From NCBI RefSeq assembly GCF_002105755.1, contig NZ_CP020821.1, positions 2,108,001-2,172,000 of the forward strand: a stretch of DNA of 64,000 bases, in the 5' to 3' direction. The notes beneath the pieces were generated by a model, which searched no databases, had not been told where the DNA came from, and worked only from the letters and a program-made list of their open reading frames with translations. Position numbers and translations under genes: made by a program. Numbering within the stretch: the first letter of the stretch is position 1; each line of letters opens with the position of its first letter. Source of the DNA: Mycobacterium colombiense CECT 3035. Lineage in GTDB: Bacteria; Actinomycetota; Actinomycetes; Mycobacteriales; Mycobacteriaceae. Below are positions 1-16,967 of this stretch, piece after piece.

Positions 1-540
1 TTGGCTTTGCCGTCGGAGCGCGAGGCCGGCGTGCTGACCAGGCTGTGGGTGCAGCCGGTTCATCGGGCCAGCACCGTGGCCGGGCGACTGGTCGCCGAGG
101 CCGCGCGGACTATCATGTCCGCCCTCGTTCTGACCGCCTTCGGAATCGCATTGGGTCTGCGCTTCAACTACGGATGGATCGCGATGCTGGGTTTCATCCT
201 GATGCCCGTGGCGATTTCGGCCGGCATGGCGACATTGGTCATCGCCGTCGCTGCCCGCGCGGACGGCAAGGCGATGGTGACCTGGCTGGGTGCGGGGTGC
301 GTGGTGCTGCTCTTCCTGAACACCGGTGTGGCGCCCGCCGAGGTGTTTCCGGGCTGGCTACAACCGGTGGTGCGGTTCTCGCCCATCTCTCCGACGATCG
401 AGGCGATGCGCGCGCTCGCGGAGGGCGGTCCGGTGCTCTCGCCGCTGTGGCAGGCGGCTTTATGGGGCGGCGTTCTCGTCGCGGTGTTCGCGCCGGTGGC
501 GGTGCGCGGGTATCGCGCCGCCGCCGAGGCGGGGTGCTAG
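1..540 (+). CDS. ABC-2 type (DrrB/DrrC-like) permease, 5'-truncated
   Basis: C-terminal part of an ABC transporter permease; the frame is open to the window edge and the first codon is TTG, so the N-terminus probably lies outside. The 179 visible residues begin with a cytoplasmic stretch (SEREAGVLTRLWVQPVHRAS) typical of daunorubicin-resistance-type permeases, then about four or five hydrophobic segments and a conserved FSPISPTIEAMRAL loop before the last helix. In mycobacteria such permeases pair with a DrrA ATPase to move complex lipids across the inner membrane. The stop overlaps the GTG start of the next acyltransferase gene, so the two are probably co-transcribed. Family assignment is firm; the lipid exported is not known from this sequence. 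Confidence 0.8.
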   Translation: MALPSEREAGVLTRLWVQPVHRASTVAGRLVAEAARTIMSALVLTAFGIALGLRFNYGWIAMLGFILMPVAISAGMATLVIAVAARADGKAMVTWLGAGCVVLLFLNTGVAPAEVFPGWLQPVVRFSPISPTIEAMRALAEGGPVLSPLWQAALWGGVLVAVFAPVAVRGYRAAAEAGC

Positions 541-1883
541 TGGCGCGGCTGGCCCTGCTGGACCAGGCCGCCTTCCTGCGGTTGCGCGCCACCGGTCAGG
601 GCAGCACCGTGCAATCCACGTGGATCTACGACCGCGACGTGAACATCGACGAACTGCGGACCTTCAACGACAATCTCGGGGCCGGCCTGCTCGGACGCCG
701 AATCGAGCGCTCGCCGCTGCCGTTCGGGCGTCATCGCTGGGTGCTCGACAGCCGCTCGCCCGACATCGCGTGGGAAGCGCGGCGACCGCGGGGCGAGATC
801 GGCGCATGGCTCGAGCGTCGCGCACAGGTGGGCGTCGATCCCGAGCGCGGCCCGGCGTTTCATCTCGGTGTCCTGCCGTTGGACGACGGCGGCGCGGCGG
901 TCACCCTGGTGGCATCGCACTGCGTGGTCGACGGCCTCGGGCTGGTATTGGCCGTCGCCGAAGCGGTCAAGGGTGAACGACGCAATCTTGGCTATTCGCA
1001 GCCGAATTCGCGTGGGCGGGGGCGCGCCGTGCTGGAGGATCTCGTCGACGCCGTTCGCGCCCTGCCGGCGGCGATCCGAGCGCTCATCGCGACGCTGCTG
1101 CTTTTGCTCAGGGTCTCCTCCGATCAGCGGGGGCAGCCTCGGGCGCCGCGGACCGGCGGCCCTGTCCCGGTTGACGACGACCCGAATACCTCGCCGTCGG
1201 TGACGATCCAGACCGACGCCGCGGTGTGGGAGGCGCGAGCGCGCACGCTGAACGGAAGCGGCAACGCACTTTTCGTCGCTTTCGCCGCTCGCCTGGCTTA
1301 CCGGATGGGCAGGGTGCTGCCCGACGGGAACTCCGTGACCGTGGTGCTTCCGGTCAGCGACCGCACCCCCGGCGACGACCGCGCCAATGCGCTGACCTCG
1401 ATCACGCTGACCGTCGACGGCGCCGCGGTGGCCAGAGACTTGAGCGGCGTCCGCGCCGACGTCAAGAGATCGCTGACCGCCCTGGAGCGCCAGCCCAACG
1501 AAATGCTCGCCGGACTGCCGCTGATCCCGTTCACGCCACGCTGGTTGGTGCGGCGCGCCGAAGGCATCGCCATGTCGTCCGGCCAGCTGCCGGTGGGGTG
1601 TTCCAATCTCGGGAGCCTCGACAGCGCCGTTGGGCGCATCGACGGCGCGGACGCCGCCGAGGTCTCCATGCGCCTCGCGGACCAGGGCATCACCCCGGCC
1701 CGCATCGAGCAGGCACGGGGCCAATTGTTCTGCGGCACAGGCACCGTCAACGGCAGCCGGTTTCTCACCATCGTTGCGTATCAGAGCGGCGCCGGCGGCG
1801 CGACGGCCACCCGCGAGCTGGCGTGCGCCGCGCTCGCCGACCTGCAGCTGTCCGCCACCACCGTGCATGAGGGCCGGATCTGA
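540..1883 (+). CDS. condensation-fold acyltransferase (PapA/WS-DGAT-like)
   Basis: A protein of about 447 residues related to CoA-dependent acyltransferases of the PapA5 / wax-ester-synthase superfamily. The catalytic HxxxDG motif is visible as SHCVVDGLG in the N-terminal half; a second conserved region (NALTSITLTVDG, then VGCSNLGSLD) corresponds to the C-terminal lobe. Such enzymes transfer acyl chains to a hydroxyl acceptor during envelope lipid assembly. GTG at 540 overlaps the stop of the upstream permease by one base; GTG at 534 is an alternative. The next gene starts 2 bases after the stop, so this is the middle gene of an operon. The ABC permease plus acyltransferase order recalls drrC-papA5, but the sequence alone does not prove a phthiocerol-type role. 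Confidence 0.7.
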   Translation: MARLALLDQAAFLRLRATGQGSTVQSTWIYDRDVNIDELRTFNDNLGAGLLGRRIERSPLPFGRHRWVLDSRSPDIAWEARRPRGEIGAWLERRAQVGVDPERGPAFHLGVLPLDDGGAAVTLVASHCVVDGLGLVLAVAEAVKGERRNLGYSQPNSRGRGRAVLEDLVDAVRALPAAIRALIATLLLLLRVSSDQRGQPRAPRTGGPVPVDDDPNTSPSVTIQTDAAVWEARARTLNGSGNALFVAFAARLAYRMGRVLPDGNSVTVVLPVSDRTPGDDRANALTSITLTVDGAAVARDLSGVRADVKRSLTALERQPNEMLAGLPLIPFTPRWLVRRAEGIAMSSGQLPVGCSNLGSLDSAVGRIDGADAAEVSMRLADQGITPARIEQARGQLFCGTGTVNGSRFLTIVAYQSGAGGATATRELACAALADLQLSATTVHEGRI

Positions 1884-1885
1884 CG

Positions 1886-3130
1886 GTGAACGTAGGCGTT
1901 ATGGTGGATCCCCGTGCCCTGAACCGACTGGTGGGTATCGGCGCCGCCATCGCGGCGTGGACCGCACTCGTGTTGTGGTGCGCGGTCAAGGTCGTTCCGC
2001 TCGACGTGTACTGGATGTCGTATTACGCCGCCGACTACACGCACGGTTTCGTCCGACGCGGGCTCGCCGGTGAACTGGTTCGGCTGGTCCCGAACCACTA
2101 CTTCGGGGCCACGCTCGGCCTGCGCTGGGTGTCGACCGCGGTCTACCTGTGCGCGCTGGCCGCCGTCGCGGGCGTGGTGCTGTCGCACCACTATCGATCT
2201 GAGCGCCGGCTGATGGTTGCCATGCTGATTCCGTTGCTGCCGTTCGGTGTTCCGTTCGCGGCGTTCTCGGCCCGCCCCGACCTGTTCGGTGCGGCGGCCC
2301 TGGCGCTGTTCAGCTCGGCGTTGATGCTCACGCGTTCTCGCCCCGTGGCGATGGGTTGGTGCGCGGCTTACGGCGCCGTGATCGCGGTGCTGACGCTGAT
2401 GCACGAGGCGATAGGGCTGCAGTTCGCCCTGGGGACGGTGCTGGCGATCGTCGTCCTCGGCGGTGCGCTGGAATCAGGTCAGCGCCTGGGCGCGCTCCTG
2501 GCCGTGACCCCGGGTGTGATCACCACGGCCGTCGTTGCGGCGTTCGGTCGCCACGACGTCGCGTCACGACTGTGTGCTGCCGTGCCGCATCACCGGATGC
2601 CAAACCCCTTCGCGACGGTCACGTCGCCGGAGACGCTGCTGCGCTTCGTGCTCGACGGGCGGTCCAGTCAGACGGACTACCACGACTGGGTGTGCCGCAA
2701 TGTGACGCCGAACTACGACAACGGCATCTCGGATGCCATTCGCACCGTCGGTCATATCGGAGCACTCGGCCTCACCGTCTCGTTGCTCTTCGGCGCCGCC
2801 GCGGTCGCCGCGACGTTGTGGGGGCTCCGCGAGCTTTCCGGCGTGCCCCTGCGTGCGTTCGCCGAGTCGTTGCGGGGCCGGGTGGCCTGGGTTGCCGCCG
2901 GGCTGTTGCTGGTTATCCCGGTCTTCCTCACCGGCTACGACTGGACCCGCTGGCTGACAATCATCGCGTTCGACGTCGCGGTCGTGTTCATTCTCTTCGC
3001 CGCACGTCGACCGGAGATGGACCAAGCGCCCACACCAAAAACCCTGCGGCTGTTCGTTTTCCTCGCCATCGCATTCGCACTGATCCCGGTCGGCGCCGTC
3101 CCCGGTTTCGGCGGCCCGCTGATGGTTTGA
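1886..3130 (+). CDS. polytopic membrane protein of unknown function
   Basis: A 414-residue integral membrane protein with about 9-10 hydrophobic segments. Early in the chain is a periplasmic-looking motif, DYTHGFVRRGLAGEL, which recurs in actinobacterial membrane proteins near polysaccharide or glycolipid genes and resembles the first loop of GT-C-like proteins. The middle holds a charged extracytoplasmic stretch (YHDWVCRNVTPNYDNGI). GTG at 1886 is taken as the start because it lies 2 bases after the preceding stop; ATG at 1901 is in frame and possible. It closes the left-hand operon, and a strong hairpin follows. I do not recognise a specific function; an envelope-glycolipid role is inferred only from context. 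Confidence 0.6.
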   Translation: MNVGVMVDPRALNRLVGIGAAIAAWTALVLWCAVKVVPLDVYWMSYYAADYTHGFVRRGLAGELVRLVPNHYFGATLGLRWVSTAVYLCALAAVAGVVLSHHYRSERRLMVAMLIPLLPFGVPFAAFSARPDLFGAAALALFSSALMLTRSRPVAMGWCAAYGAVIAVLTLMHEAIGLQFALGTVLAIVVLGGALESGQRLGALLAVTPGVITTAVVAAFGRHDVASRLCAAVPHHRMPNPFATVTSPETLLRFVLDGRSSQTDYHDWVCRNVTPNYDNGISDAIRTVGHIGALGLTVSLLFGAAAVAATLWGLRELSGVPLRAFAESLRGRVAWVAAGLLLVIPVFLTGYDWTRWLTIIAFDVAVVFILFAARRPEMDQAPTPKTLRLFVFLAIAFALIPVGAVPGFGGPLMV

Positions 3131-3135
3131 CCGAC

Positions 3136-3152
3136 CCCCTTCTCCGAAGGGG
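3136..3152 (+). terminator. intrinsic terminator-like hairpin
   Basis: CCCCTTC (3136-3142), a 3-base loop TCC, then GAAGGGG (3146-3152) form a perfect 7-bp stem followed by TTT. It sits directly after the stop of the membrane-protein gene and before the Gap-like gene, so it probably ends the left-hand operon. Confidence 0.6.
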
Positions 3153-3265
3153 TTTACGGCCATGCACGCGTTGTGTTCCAATCCAGAAGTGGCACGGCCC
3201 ATTCCAAGCATCCGACTATCCGGCTGGCCTGTGCTAGCGGGTTCGCCTGCAATCCACCAGCCGCC

Positions 3266-4072
3266 ATGTTGATCACCCTGATCGCGATGGCTTTCGTTGT
3301 GAGCCTCGAGCCATTCCGGATCGGCATGACGGTCCTGATGCTGAACAGGCCCAGGCCGATGCTGCAGCTGCTGTCATTCTTGGGCGGCGGTTTCGCGATG
3401 GGAATGACGGTGGGGCTGCTTGTGGTGTTCGTCTTTCGACGCACGCTGCTGGGGTCTACCTATTTCACATTGCCCCGGGTGCAAATACTGATCGGCGTGT
3501 TCGCGCTACTGCTCGCCGCCACACTCGTCGCGATGGACCGCACGCACCGTTCGGGCCCGCAGCCGGGAATGCTCGCGACGCGGGTCCAACAACTGCTGAA
3601 CGGGCGTTCGCTATGGATCGCAGGCGTCGCGGGCCTCGGCATCGCGCTGCCGTCGGTGGACTATCTGGCCGCGCTGGCCGTGATCTTGGCCTCCGGTGCC
3701 ACGGCGACGACACAGGTCGGGGCGCTTCTGGTATTCAATTGTGTCGCCTTCGCTCTCGTGGAGATTCCGCTCCTTTCCTACCTGCTGGCCCCGCAGGCGA
3801 CGCACGCGTCGATGGTCGCGCTGCATGGCTGGATCCGATCACGGCGTCGCATCGAGGTCGCCGCGCTGCTGGCCGCGGTCGGCTGCGTCCTGCTTGCGAT
3901 CGGGGCGCAAACCTGTGACCGGACGGACTGCCCAGCACCGCCGGACGTGTTGTGCCGCACCGGCATTACGCCGGTTCGGGCAGACCGACGACCTCCGCCT
4001 CGCCCGACGGTAGGTCTGTCCCAGAGGCCGACTCCGGTACCTGATCGGCCAGGTACTCGGCGAGGGACCTGA
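3266..4072 (+). CDS. Gap/Sap-type glycolipid-addressing membrane protein
   Basis: Member of the SfLAP/GAP family (Sap of sulfolipid, Gap of glycopeptidolipid), small six-helix inner-membrane proteins needed for surface display of mycobacterial glycolipids. Diagnostic N-terminus: IAMAFVVSLEPFRIGMTVLM, then LLSFLGGGFAMGMTVG and alternating hydrophobic blocks to about residue 215. ATG at 3266 is chosen because the family begins at this helix. After LLAIG (near 3904) the chain continues as a Pro/Arg-rich, non-membrane tail for about 55 residues and overlaps the 3' end of the convergent pks gene by 107 bp. One extra base in the G-run at 3902-3905 would end the protein at TGA 3916-3918, as expected for the family. 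The tail is therefore suspect. Confidence 0.8.
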   Translation: MLITLIAMAFVVSLEPFRIGMTVLMLNRPRPMLQLLSFLGGGFAMGMTVGLLVVFVFRRTLLGSTYFTLPRVQILIGVFALLLAATLVAMDRTHRSGPQPGMLATRVQQLLNGRSLWIAGVAGLGIALPSVDYLAALAVILASGATATTQVGALLVFNCVAFALVEIPLLSYLLAPQATHASMVALHGWIRSRRRIEVAALLAAVGCVLLAIGAQTCDRTDCPAPPDVLCRTGITPVRADRRPPPRPTVGLSQRPTPVPDRPGTRRGT

Positions 4073-7000
4073 TCGTCGGGTAGTCGAACACCGCGGTGGC
4101 GCTGATGGTGAATGCGCCGCCGAACTGGCCGTACAGCCGGTTGCGGAGTTCAACCGCCATCAGTGAATCCGTGCCCAGGTCCAGGAATCGGCTGGTTGCC
4201 GCCGGCGGTTGCGCGAGCCTGAGGAAGCTCTGCACTTCGCGCTGGAGGAATTCGGTGAGGAAGTCGGCCCGTTGCGCGTCGGGTACCTCGTGCAGTTGGC
4301 GCAGCAACTCACTGTCACCCTGCGTCGCCTCCGCGGCACTGGGCAGGACGTGATCGAGAAGCGGTGGGCGAGAGCCGCCCAGCATTTTCGCCGCGCGCTG
4401 CCAATTCGCCTTGATGACGACCGCTTGCGCGGTGCCTTGGCCGAGAACCTCGCCGAGTGCGCTCAGCGCGGCCGTGGGCTCCAGCGGAATCATGCCCTGC
4501 GCGCCGAGATTGGCACGCGCGGCGTGCGAAGTGGCCATGCCACCCTTGGCCCAGGGTCCGAAGTTGACGGCGACCGCGGGTAGACCCCCCGCTTGGCGTT
4601 CGGCGACGAGCCCGTCGAGCAGCGCGTTGGCGGTCGCGTAGTTGGCCTGCCCCGGTGATCCGAGCACGCTGGATGCCGACGAGTACATGATGAAGAACTC
4701 GAGGTCGTCGTCCATCGTCAGCAGATGCAGGTGGTAAGCGCCAAAGGCCTTGGGTGCCAGGGTGGTGCGGAATCGATCCGGGCTCTGCTGCGGCAGTAGC
4801 CCGTCGTCGAGCACGCCGGCCAGGTGTGCCACCCCCGCGAGCGGCGGCAGCTCTGCCCGGATCCGCGCTATCAGCTCTCCGGCCTGGACCTCGTCACCGA
4901 CGTCGGCCGTAAAGGTGTGGATCCGGCACCGGTAGCGCTCCATGATGGTGGCGATCGCCGCTTGTGCGTCCGCGTCGGGCAGACGCCGACTGGTCAACAC
5001 GATGTCACCCGCGCCGAGCTGGGCCAGATAGGAGGCCGTCTGCAGGCCGAGCGCGCCGAGGCCACCGGTGATCAGATAGCTCCGATCGCCGCGCGGCTGC
5101 AGCGGCCTCGGCATCTGCACCACGATCTTGCCGATGTGGCGCGCTTGCTGCATGCGGCGGAAGGCCGACTTAGCCTCCGTCAACGGGTAGATCTCGGCAC
5201 GCACCGGCATGATCTCGCCGCTGGCCAGCGCGTCCGACACCTCGCCCAGCAGTCCCCGAATGCGCTCGGGGTCGGCCACGATCGTTCCATCCAGCGCAAC
5301 GATCTCGTAGTCGATATCGGGGCGGGCCTGCGCCATCTGCTCGCGCGTCCAGATGTCCCGCTTGGCGATTTCGGCGAACCGCCCACCTTGGGCGGTTGCC
5401 CGCACGGTCGCCTCGACGAAGCCCTCGTTGGTCAGGCTGTTGAGCACCACGTCGACGCCGGCACCGCCGGTGTCTGCGAGGATCTGATCAGCGAAATCCG
5501 TACTGCGCGAGTCATAGACGTACTCCACCCCCATTTTGCGGAGCATCGCGCGTTTGTAGCTGCTGGCGGTGGCGAACACCGTCGCGCCACACTGGCGCGC
5601 GATCTGGACCGCGGCCAGTCCGACGCCGCCGCTGGCGGCATGCACCAGCACCCGATCACCGGGTCCCAACCTGGCCCAGTCGAAGGCGAGCCGGGCCGTG
5701 AGTGCCGCAGCGGGTATCGTCGCCGCGTCCACCGCGCCCGTGCCGTCCGGCACCGGCGCCAGCAGCTGGACCGGCACGTTGACCCGGCTGGCGAACGCTC
5801 CGGGCATGAAGCCCATCACGCGCTGGCCCACTTCGAATCCGGTGACGCCGTCGCCCAATTCGGTGACGATGCCCGACAGGTCACCACCGATCAGTCCCGG
5901 ATCCCCCGGATATAGTCCGAGCACATTGAGCACATCCCGGAAGTTGAGGCCGGCCGCCTCCACTCGGATCTGCACCTCTCCGCCGGCGGGCGGTGCCACT
6001 TCGATCTCCTTCAGGCGCAGATTGTCGATCGCACCGCGTTCGGTCGGCGCCAGGACGTAGTCGGTAGCGCGCGGCATCGGCAGATAACCGCTTCGCGCCC
6101 ACGGCAGTAGCCGCGGTACCAGGAATTTCCCTTGCCGCAAAGCGAGTTCGGGTTCCTCGAGGGTTGCGCCGGCTGCGCCGCACAGCTTGGCCAGCCAGTG
6201 CACGGTGTCCTCGGCTCCGTCGTGGTCGACGAGATGGCAGCGCAGCCTCGGCTGCTCGGCGATGATCGTGCGTCCGAGCCCCCAGAGCGCCGCCTGCGCC
6301 GGGTCGACCGGCTCACCGGATTCGGCCGCCACCGCGCGTTCGGTGATGATCCACAGTCCCCCGGTGAGTTTCACCGTCTCGTCCGTCAGCGCGGCCTGCA
6401 CGGCACTGAGCAGGCTCGCGACCTCGGCCTCCAGCCGCGCGGTGAATTCGGCACTCGATTCCGCCGCGTCTGGTTGCCGGCTGCTGCGCCAGACGATGCC
6501 GGAGACCGGTGCGCGGTCGGAAGCCTGTGCGAACAGCCGCTGCCAGTGCTCCGGATCGGCGGCCGGATCGAACCGGATGCAGGCGGGCAATTCGGTTGCC
6601 AGTTCGTCGTATCCGGAAATCAGCCACGTGCCGTCGGCGTTCTCGGCGGCGTCATCCGGCGCGACCGGTGGCATCTCTTCCCAGCCGAGCGTGTACAGCA
6701 GCCGAGTGGCATCGCCACCGAGCCCGCGCAGCAATGCTTCGCGCGGCGCGCGCTTCACCGTGAACTCACGGATCCCGCCCAGGTGGCGGCCATCCCGGCC
6801 CACGAAATCGAGGTTGAAGACCAGCGTCTCCCCGTCGAGACCGCCGTTCTGCCGCCGCGCAATGCAGTAAAAGCGTTGCGGCATCCGCTCACTCAGCGTC
6901 ACCCGCCCGTAGCGCAGCGGCAAGAACAGATCGGGGACGGTACCCCGCTCGCTGGCCTCCATCAGCGACGGGAAAGCCGGGAATGCGACTCCGGTGCACA

Positions 7001-7100
7001 GATCCAGCAGCACCGGATGGACCGGCTCGTTCCCGAGATGTTCGGCGAGTTCGTCGCCGATGGCGACATCGCCGATCGCCTCGCCGTCACCGATCCACAA
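3966..7100 (-). CDS. pks: type I PKS, module 2 C-terminal part (DH half-ER-KR-ACP)
   Basis: Continuation of the PKS, separated from its N-terminal part by an apparent -1 frameshift. The TTG at 7100 is only the first in-frame start-like codon, not a believable initiation site. In order (residues of this piece): second half of DH with the catalytic-Asp region HPVLLD (28-33); ER about 355-665 with NADPH motif VHAASGGVG (486-494); KR about 672-870 with TGGLGALG, Ser808, Tyr821 and an LDD motif at 764-766 (B-type fingerprint); ACP with phosphopantetheine Ser979 in DLGTDSLM. There is no thioesterase, as usual for mycobacterial PKSs that hand the chain to a PapA. If the frame is restored, the whole enzyme is about 3,690 residues. 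Confidence 0.9.
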   Translation of the reverse strand: MWIGDGEAIGDVAIGDELAEHLGNEPVHPVLLDLCTGVAFPAFPSLMEASERGTVPDLFLPLRYGRVTLSERMPQRFYCIARRQNGGLDGETLVFNLDFVGRDGRHLGGIREFTVKRAPREALLRGLGGDATRLLYTLGWEEMPPVAPDDAAENADGTWLISGYDELATELPACIRFDPAADPEHWQRLFAQASDRAPVSGIVWRSSRQPDAAESSAEFTARLEAEVASLLSAVQAALTDETVKLTGGLWIITERAVAAESGEPVDPAQAALWGLGRTIIAEQPRLRCHLVDHDGAEDTVHWLAKLCGAAGATLEEPELALRQGKFLVPRLLPWARSGYLPMPRATDYVLAPTERGAIDNLRLKEIEVAPPAGGEVQIRVEAAGLNFRDVLNVLGLYPGDPGLIGGDLSGIVTELGDGVTGFEVGQRVMGFMPGAFASRVNVPVQLLAPVPDGTGAVDAATIPAAALTARLAFDWARLGPGDRVLVHAASGGVGLAAVQIARQCGATVFATASSYKRAMLRKMGVEYVYDSRSTDFADQILADTGGAGVDVVLNSLTNEGFVEATVRATAQGGRFAEIAKRDIWTREQMAQARPDIDYEIVALDGTIVADPERIRGLLGEVSDALASGEIMPVRAEIYPLTEAKSAFRRMQQARHIGKIVVQMPRPLQPRGDRSYLITGGLGALGLQTASYLAQLGAGDIVLTSRRLPDADAQAAIATIMERYRCRIHTFTADVGDEVQAGELIARIRAELPPLAGVAHLAGVLDDGLLPQQSPDRFRTTLAPKAFGAYHLHLLTMDDDLEFFIMYSSASSVLGSPGQANYATANALLDGLVAERQAGGLPAVAVNFGPWAKGGMATSHAARANLGAQGMIPLEPTAALSALGEVLGQGTAQAVVIKANWQRAAKMLGGSRPPLLDHVLPSAAEATQGDSELLRQLHEVPDAQRADFLTEFLQREVQSFLRLAQPPAATSRFLDLGTDSLMAVELRNRLYGQFGGAFTISATAVFDYPTIRSLAEYLADQVPESASGTDLPSGEAEVVGLPEPA

Positions 7101-7105
7101 TGATT

Positions 7106-15028
<7,923 letters not shown>

Positions 15029-15391
15029 GCGGATGTCCTCTCTGCCATGGGTGATGAAAACTCGATCCCCGCGGAGTGGGGCTCGTGAACTCGGGGCTGT
15101 GTTAGGTCTGGACGACTTGTAGGCGACACGGTGCACCACACGCAATCCCGGTTGCGCACAAGCTAATCGCCCGATGGAGCGTATGACAAGTACTTCACTG
15201 TGATGGTGTCCGACAAAAACCCTGGTGCGGTCGGGAGGCTGAGTTCCAGGAGAATTCGGGCCTTTCCGCAACCCCTCGCAATCTGTAAGTTGTTGCATTG
15301 CCGTCCGGGTATGCCAAGTTCAACGCCCGGCGCGTCACCTTGATCTCGCTACCAACCCAGCCGAACTGCGGTTATCCACGAGGGAGAAACA
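15029..15391. promoter_or_regulatory. divergent intergenic region between pks and papA
   Basis: A 363-base stretch with no convincing gene. It must hold the promoters for the leftward pks and the rightward papA. On the papA side GGGAGAA (15382-15388) lies just before the TTG start. On the pks side AGAGGA precedes the ATG. I see no obvious operator repeat. Confidence 0.5.
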
Positions 15392-16798
15392 TTGCGAATC
15401 GGGAATATCACGATCGGTTCAATCGGCGACTGGGAGCTGAGCTGCGGCCCGGTCACCTCGTGGCATCCGACAGCAGCGGCTCTTGAATCGGCTCGGCGGG
15501 CCCCGGTCAGCTCAGTGCCCGCCACCTACATGCAGACCCAACACCTTCGCGGCTATTACGAACGAAAGGCCGCCGGTCTGGACTATTCACGGCTGCTGGT
15601 GGCCACGTGTGCGATACCGGGTGAATGCGATATCGACGTTATGACGTACGCACTCAACGCGTATCTGCGTCGCCACGATACGTACCGAAGCTGGTTTGAG
15701 TACGACGGAACCGGTGAGATCGTCAGGCATATCATCGACGATCCCGCCGACATCGAATTCGCGCCGACCACGCACGGAGAAATGACGATCGACGAGTTGT
15801 ACGAGCACGCGGTCGCCACACCGGATCCGTTGCAGTGGGGTTGCTTCAGCTTCGGGGTGGTCCAGGCCGACGATCACTTCACGTTCTACGCGAGCATCGA
15901 TCATGTGCATGGGGACGCGTCGTTGATCGGTATCACGATGCTGGAGTCCTACGCGATGTATATGTCGTTGGCGGCCGGCAACGGGCCCCTGCCGCTGCCC
16001 GATGCAGGCAGCTACCACGATTACTGCGTGCAGGAGCACCGGGATACGTCGGCTCTGACCGCCGATTTGCCCGATGTACGCGCGTGGATTGATTTCGCCG
16101 AGAACAACAACGGCAGCCTCCCGGAGTTCCCGCTTCCGCTCGGCAATCCCATGGAGGCGACGGACAGCGCGATGATCACCGAAACCCTGCTTGACGCGGA
16201 ACAGACGGAGAGATTCGAATCCGCCTGCACCGCGGCGGGCGCTCGCTTCATCGGCGGCGTGTTCGCCTGTATCGCCTTGGTGGAGCACGAGTTCACCGGT
16301 GCCGTCACCTACTACGGGCTGACCCCGAGGGACACCCGCCGCACATCGGAAAACTTCGTGACGCAGGGCTGGTTCACCGGCCTGGTCCCGATCACCGTCC
16401 CCATCGCGGCGGCATCGTTCAGCGAGGCCGCGTGGGCGGCGCAGGCGTCTTTCGATTCCGGCCTGAGTTTGGCGAAGGTGCCCTACTACCGGGTGTTGGA
16501 ATTGGCGCCATGGTTGGACTGGCCTCGACCGAACTTTCCGGTGACGAACTTCCTGCATGGGGGCGCCGCTCCCCTCAATGCGGTGCTCACCGCCGAGTTG
16601 GGCGGTGCGAAGAACATCGGGATCTACTCCGACGGCCGGTACTCCTATCAGCTGACCATCTACATATTCCGGTACGGCGAGGGCACGATCATGGCGGTGA
16701 TGCACCCTGACAACCCCATTGCCCAAAAATCGGTCACACGTTACGTGGAAGCGATGAAATCCGCGTTTACGCAGGTCGCCGATCGCGGGAATTGGTGA
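15392..16798 (+). CDS. papA3: PapA-type polyketide-associated acyltransferase
   Basis: A 468-residue acyltransferase of the PapA family, which moves a PKS-bound or CoA-bound acyl chain onto a trehalose hydroxyl. The catalytic HxxxD motif is HVHGD in YASIDHVHGDASL (near residue 172). The C-terminal lobe is also present (TQGWFTGLVPITVPI, then NFPVTNFLHGG). TTG is taken as the start because GGGAGAA lies at ideal spacing and the protein begins like PapA1/2/3 (RIGNITIGSIGDWELSCG). It diverges from the PKS and runs in the same direction as the PE-PPE hydrolase 169 bases downstream. In the TPP pathway the homologous PapA3 acylates trehalose to the diacyl intermediate; that this gene does the same is inferred from synteny. 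The symbol is by similarity. Confidence 0.85.
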   Translation: MRIGNITIGSIGDWELSCGPVTSWHPTAAALESARRAPVSSVPATYMQTQHLRGYYERKAAGLDYSRLLVATCAIPGECDIDVMTYALNAYLRRHDTYRSWFEYDGTGEIVRHIIDDPADIEFAPTTHGEMTIDELYEHAVATPDPLQWGCFSFGVVQADDHFTFYASIDHVHGDASLIGITMLESYAMYMSLAAGNGPLPLPDAGSYHDYCVQEHRDTSALTADLPDVRAWIDFAENNNGSLPEFPLPLGNPMEATDSAMITETLLDAEQTERFESACTAAGARFIGGVFACIALVEHEFTGAVTYYGLTPRDTRRTSENFVTQGWFTGLVPITVPIAAASFSEAAWAAQASFDSGLSLAKVPYYRVLELAPWLDWPRPNFPVTNFLHGGAAPLNAVLTAELGGAKNIGIYSDGRYSYQLTIYIFRYGEGTIMAVMHPDNPIAQKSVTRYVEAMKSAFTQVADRGNW

Positions 16799-16967
16799 TC
16801 TGACAGGGAACGCGGGCGCCACAAGGCGTTTGGCCGGTCCTGACGCCGCTGAAGCGCGCTACGTCGACAGGCCCTACCGCACGTCACATCGGCGAGTCCG
16901 CAAGGGCCCGAAACGAATTAACAGCGTGTAGTGTGGCGGCGAGTACGGGCTATCCGGGAGTGGACAA

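Noticed and set aside
45..540. Long upstream extension of the acyltransferase frame
   Set aside because: The frame is open but overlaps the ABC permease completely and encodes Arg/Gly-rich sequence unlike any family; the homology begins at about 540.
537..1868. 443-residue open frame on the minus strand over the acyltransferase gene
   Set aside because: Low-complexity, Arg/Gly/Ala-rich antisense shadow typical of high-GC genes; the top strand carries the HxxxDG enzyme.
3966..7100. Separate gene start at TTG 7100 for a stand-alone DH-ER-KR-ACP protein
   Set aside because: The start lies in the middle of the DH fold without a ribosome-binding site, and the sequence joins the upstream frame after a one-base correction.
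6132..7103. Long top-strand open frames antisense to the PKS (also 4824-5915 and 6983-8602)
   Set aside because: No recognisable domains; they mirror conserved PKS codons and have no start signals.
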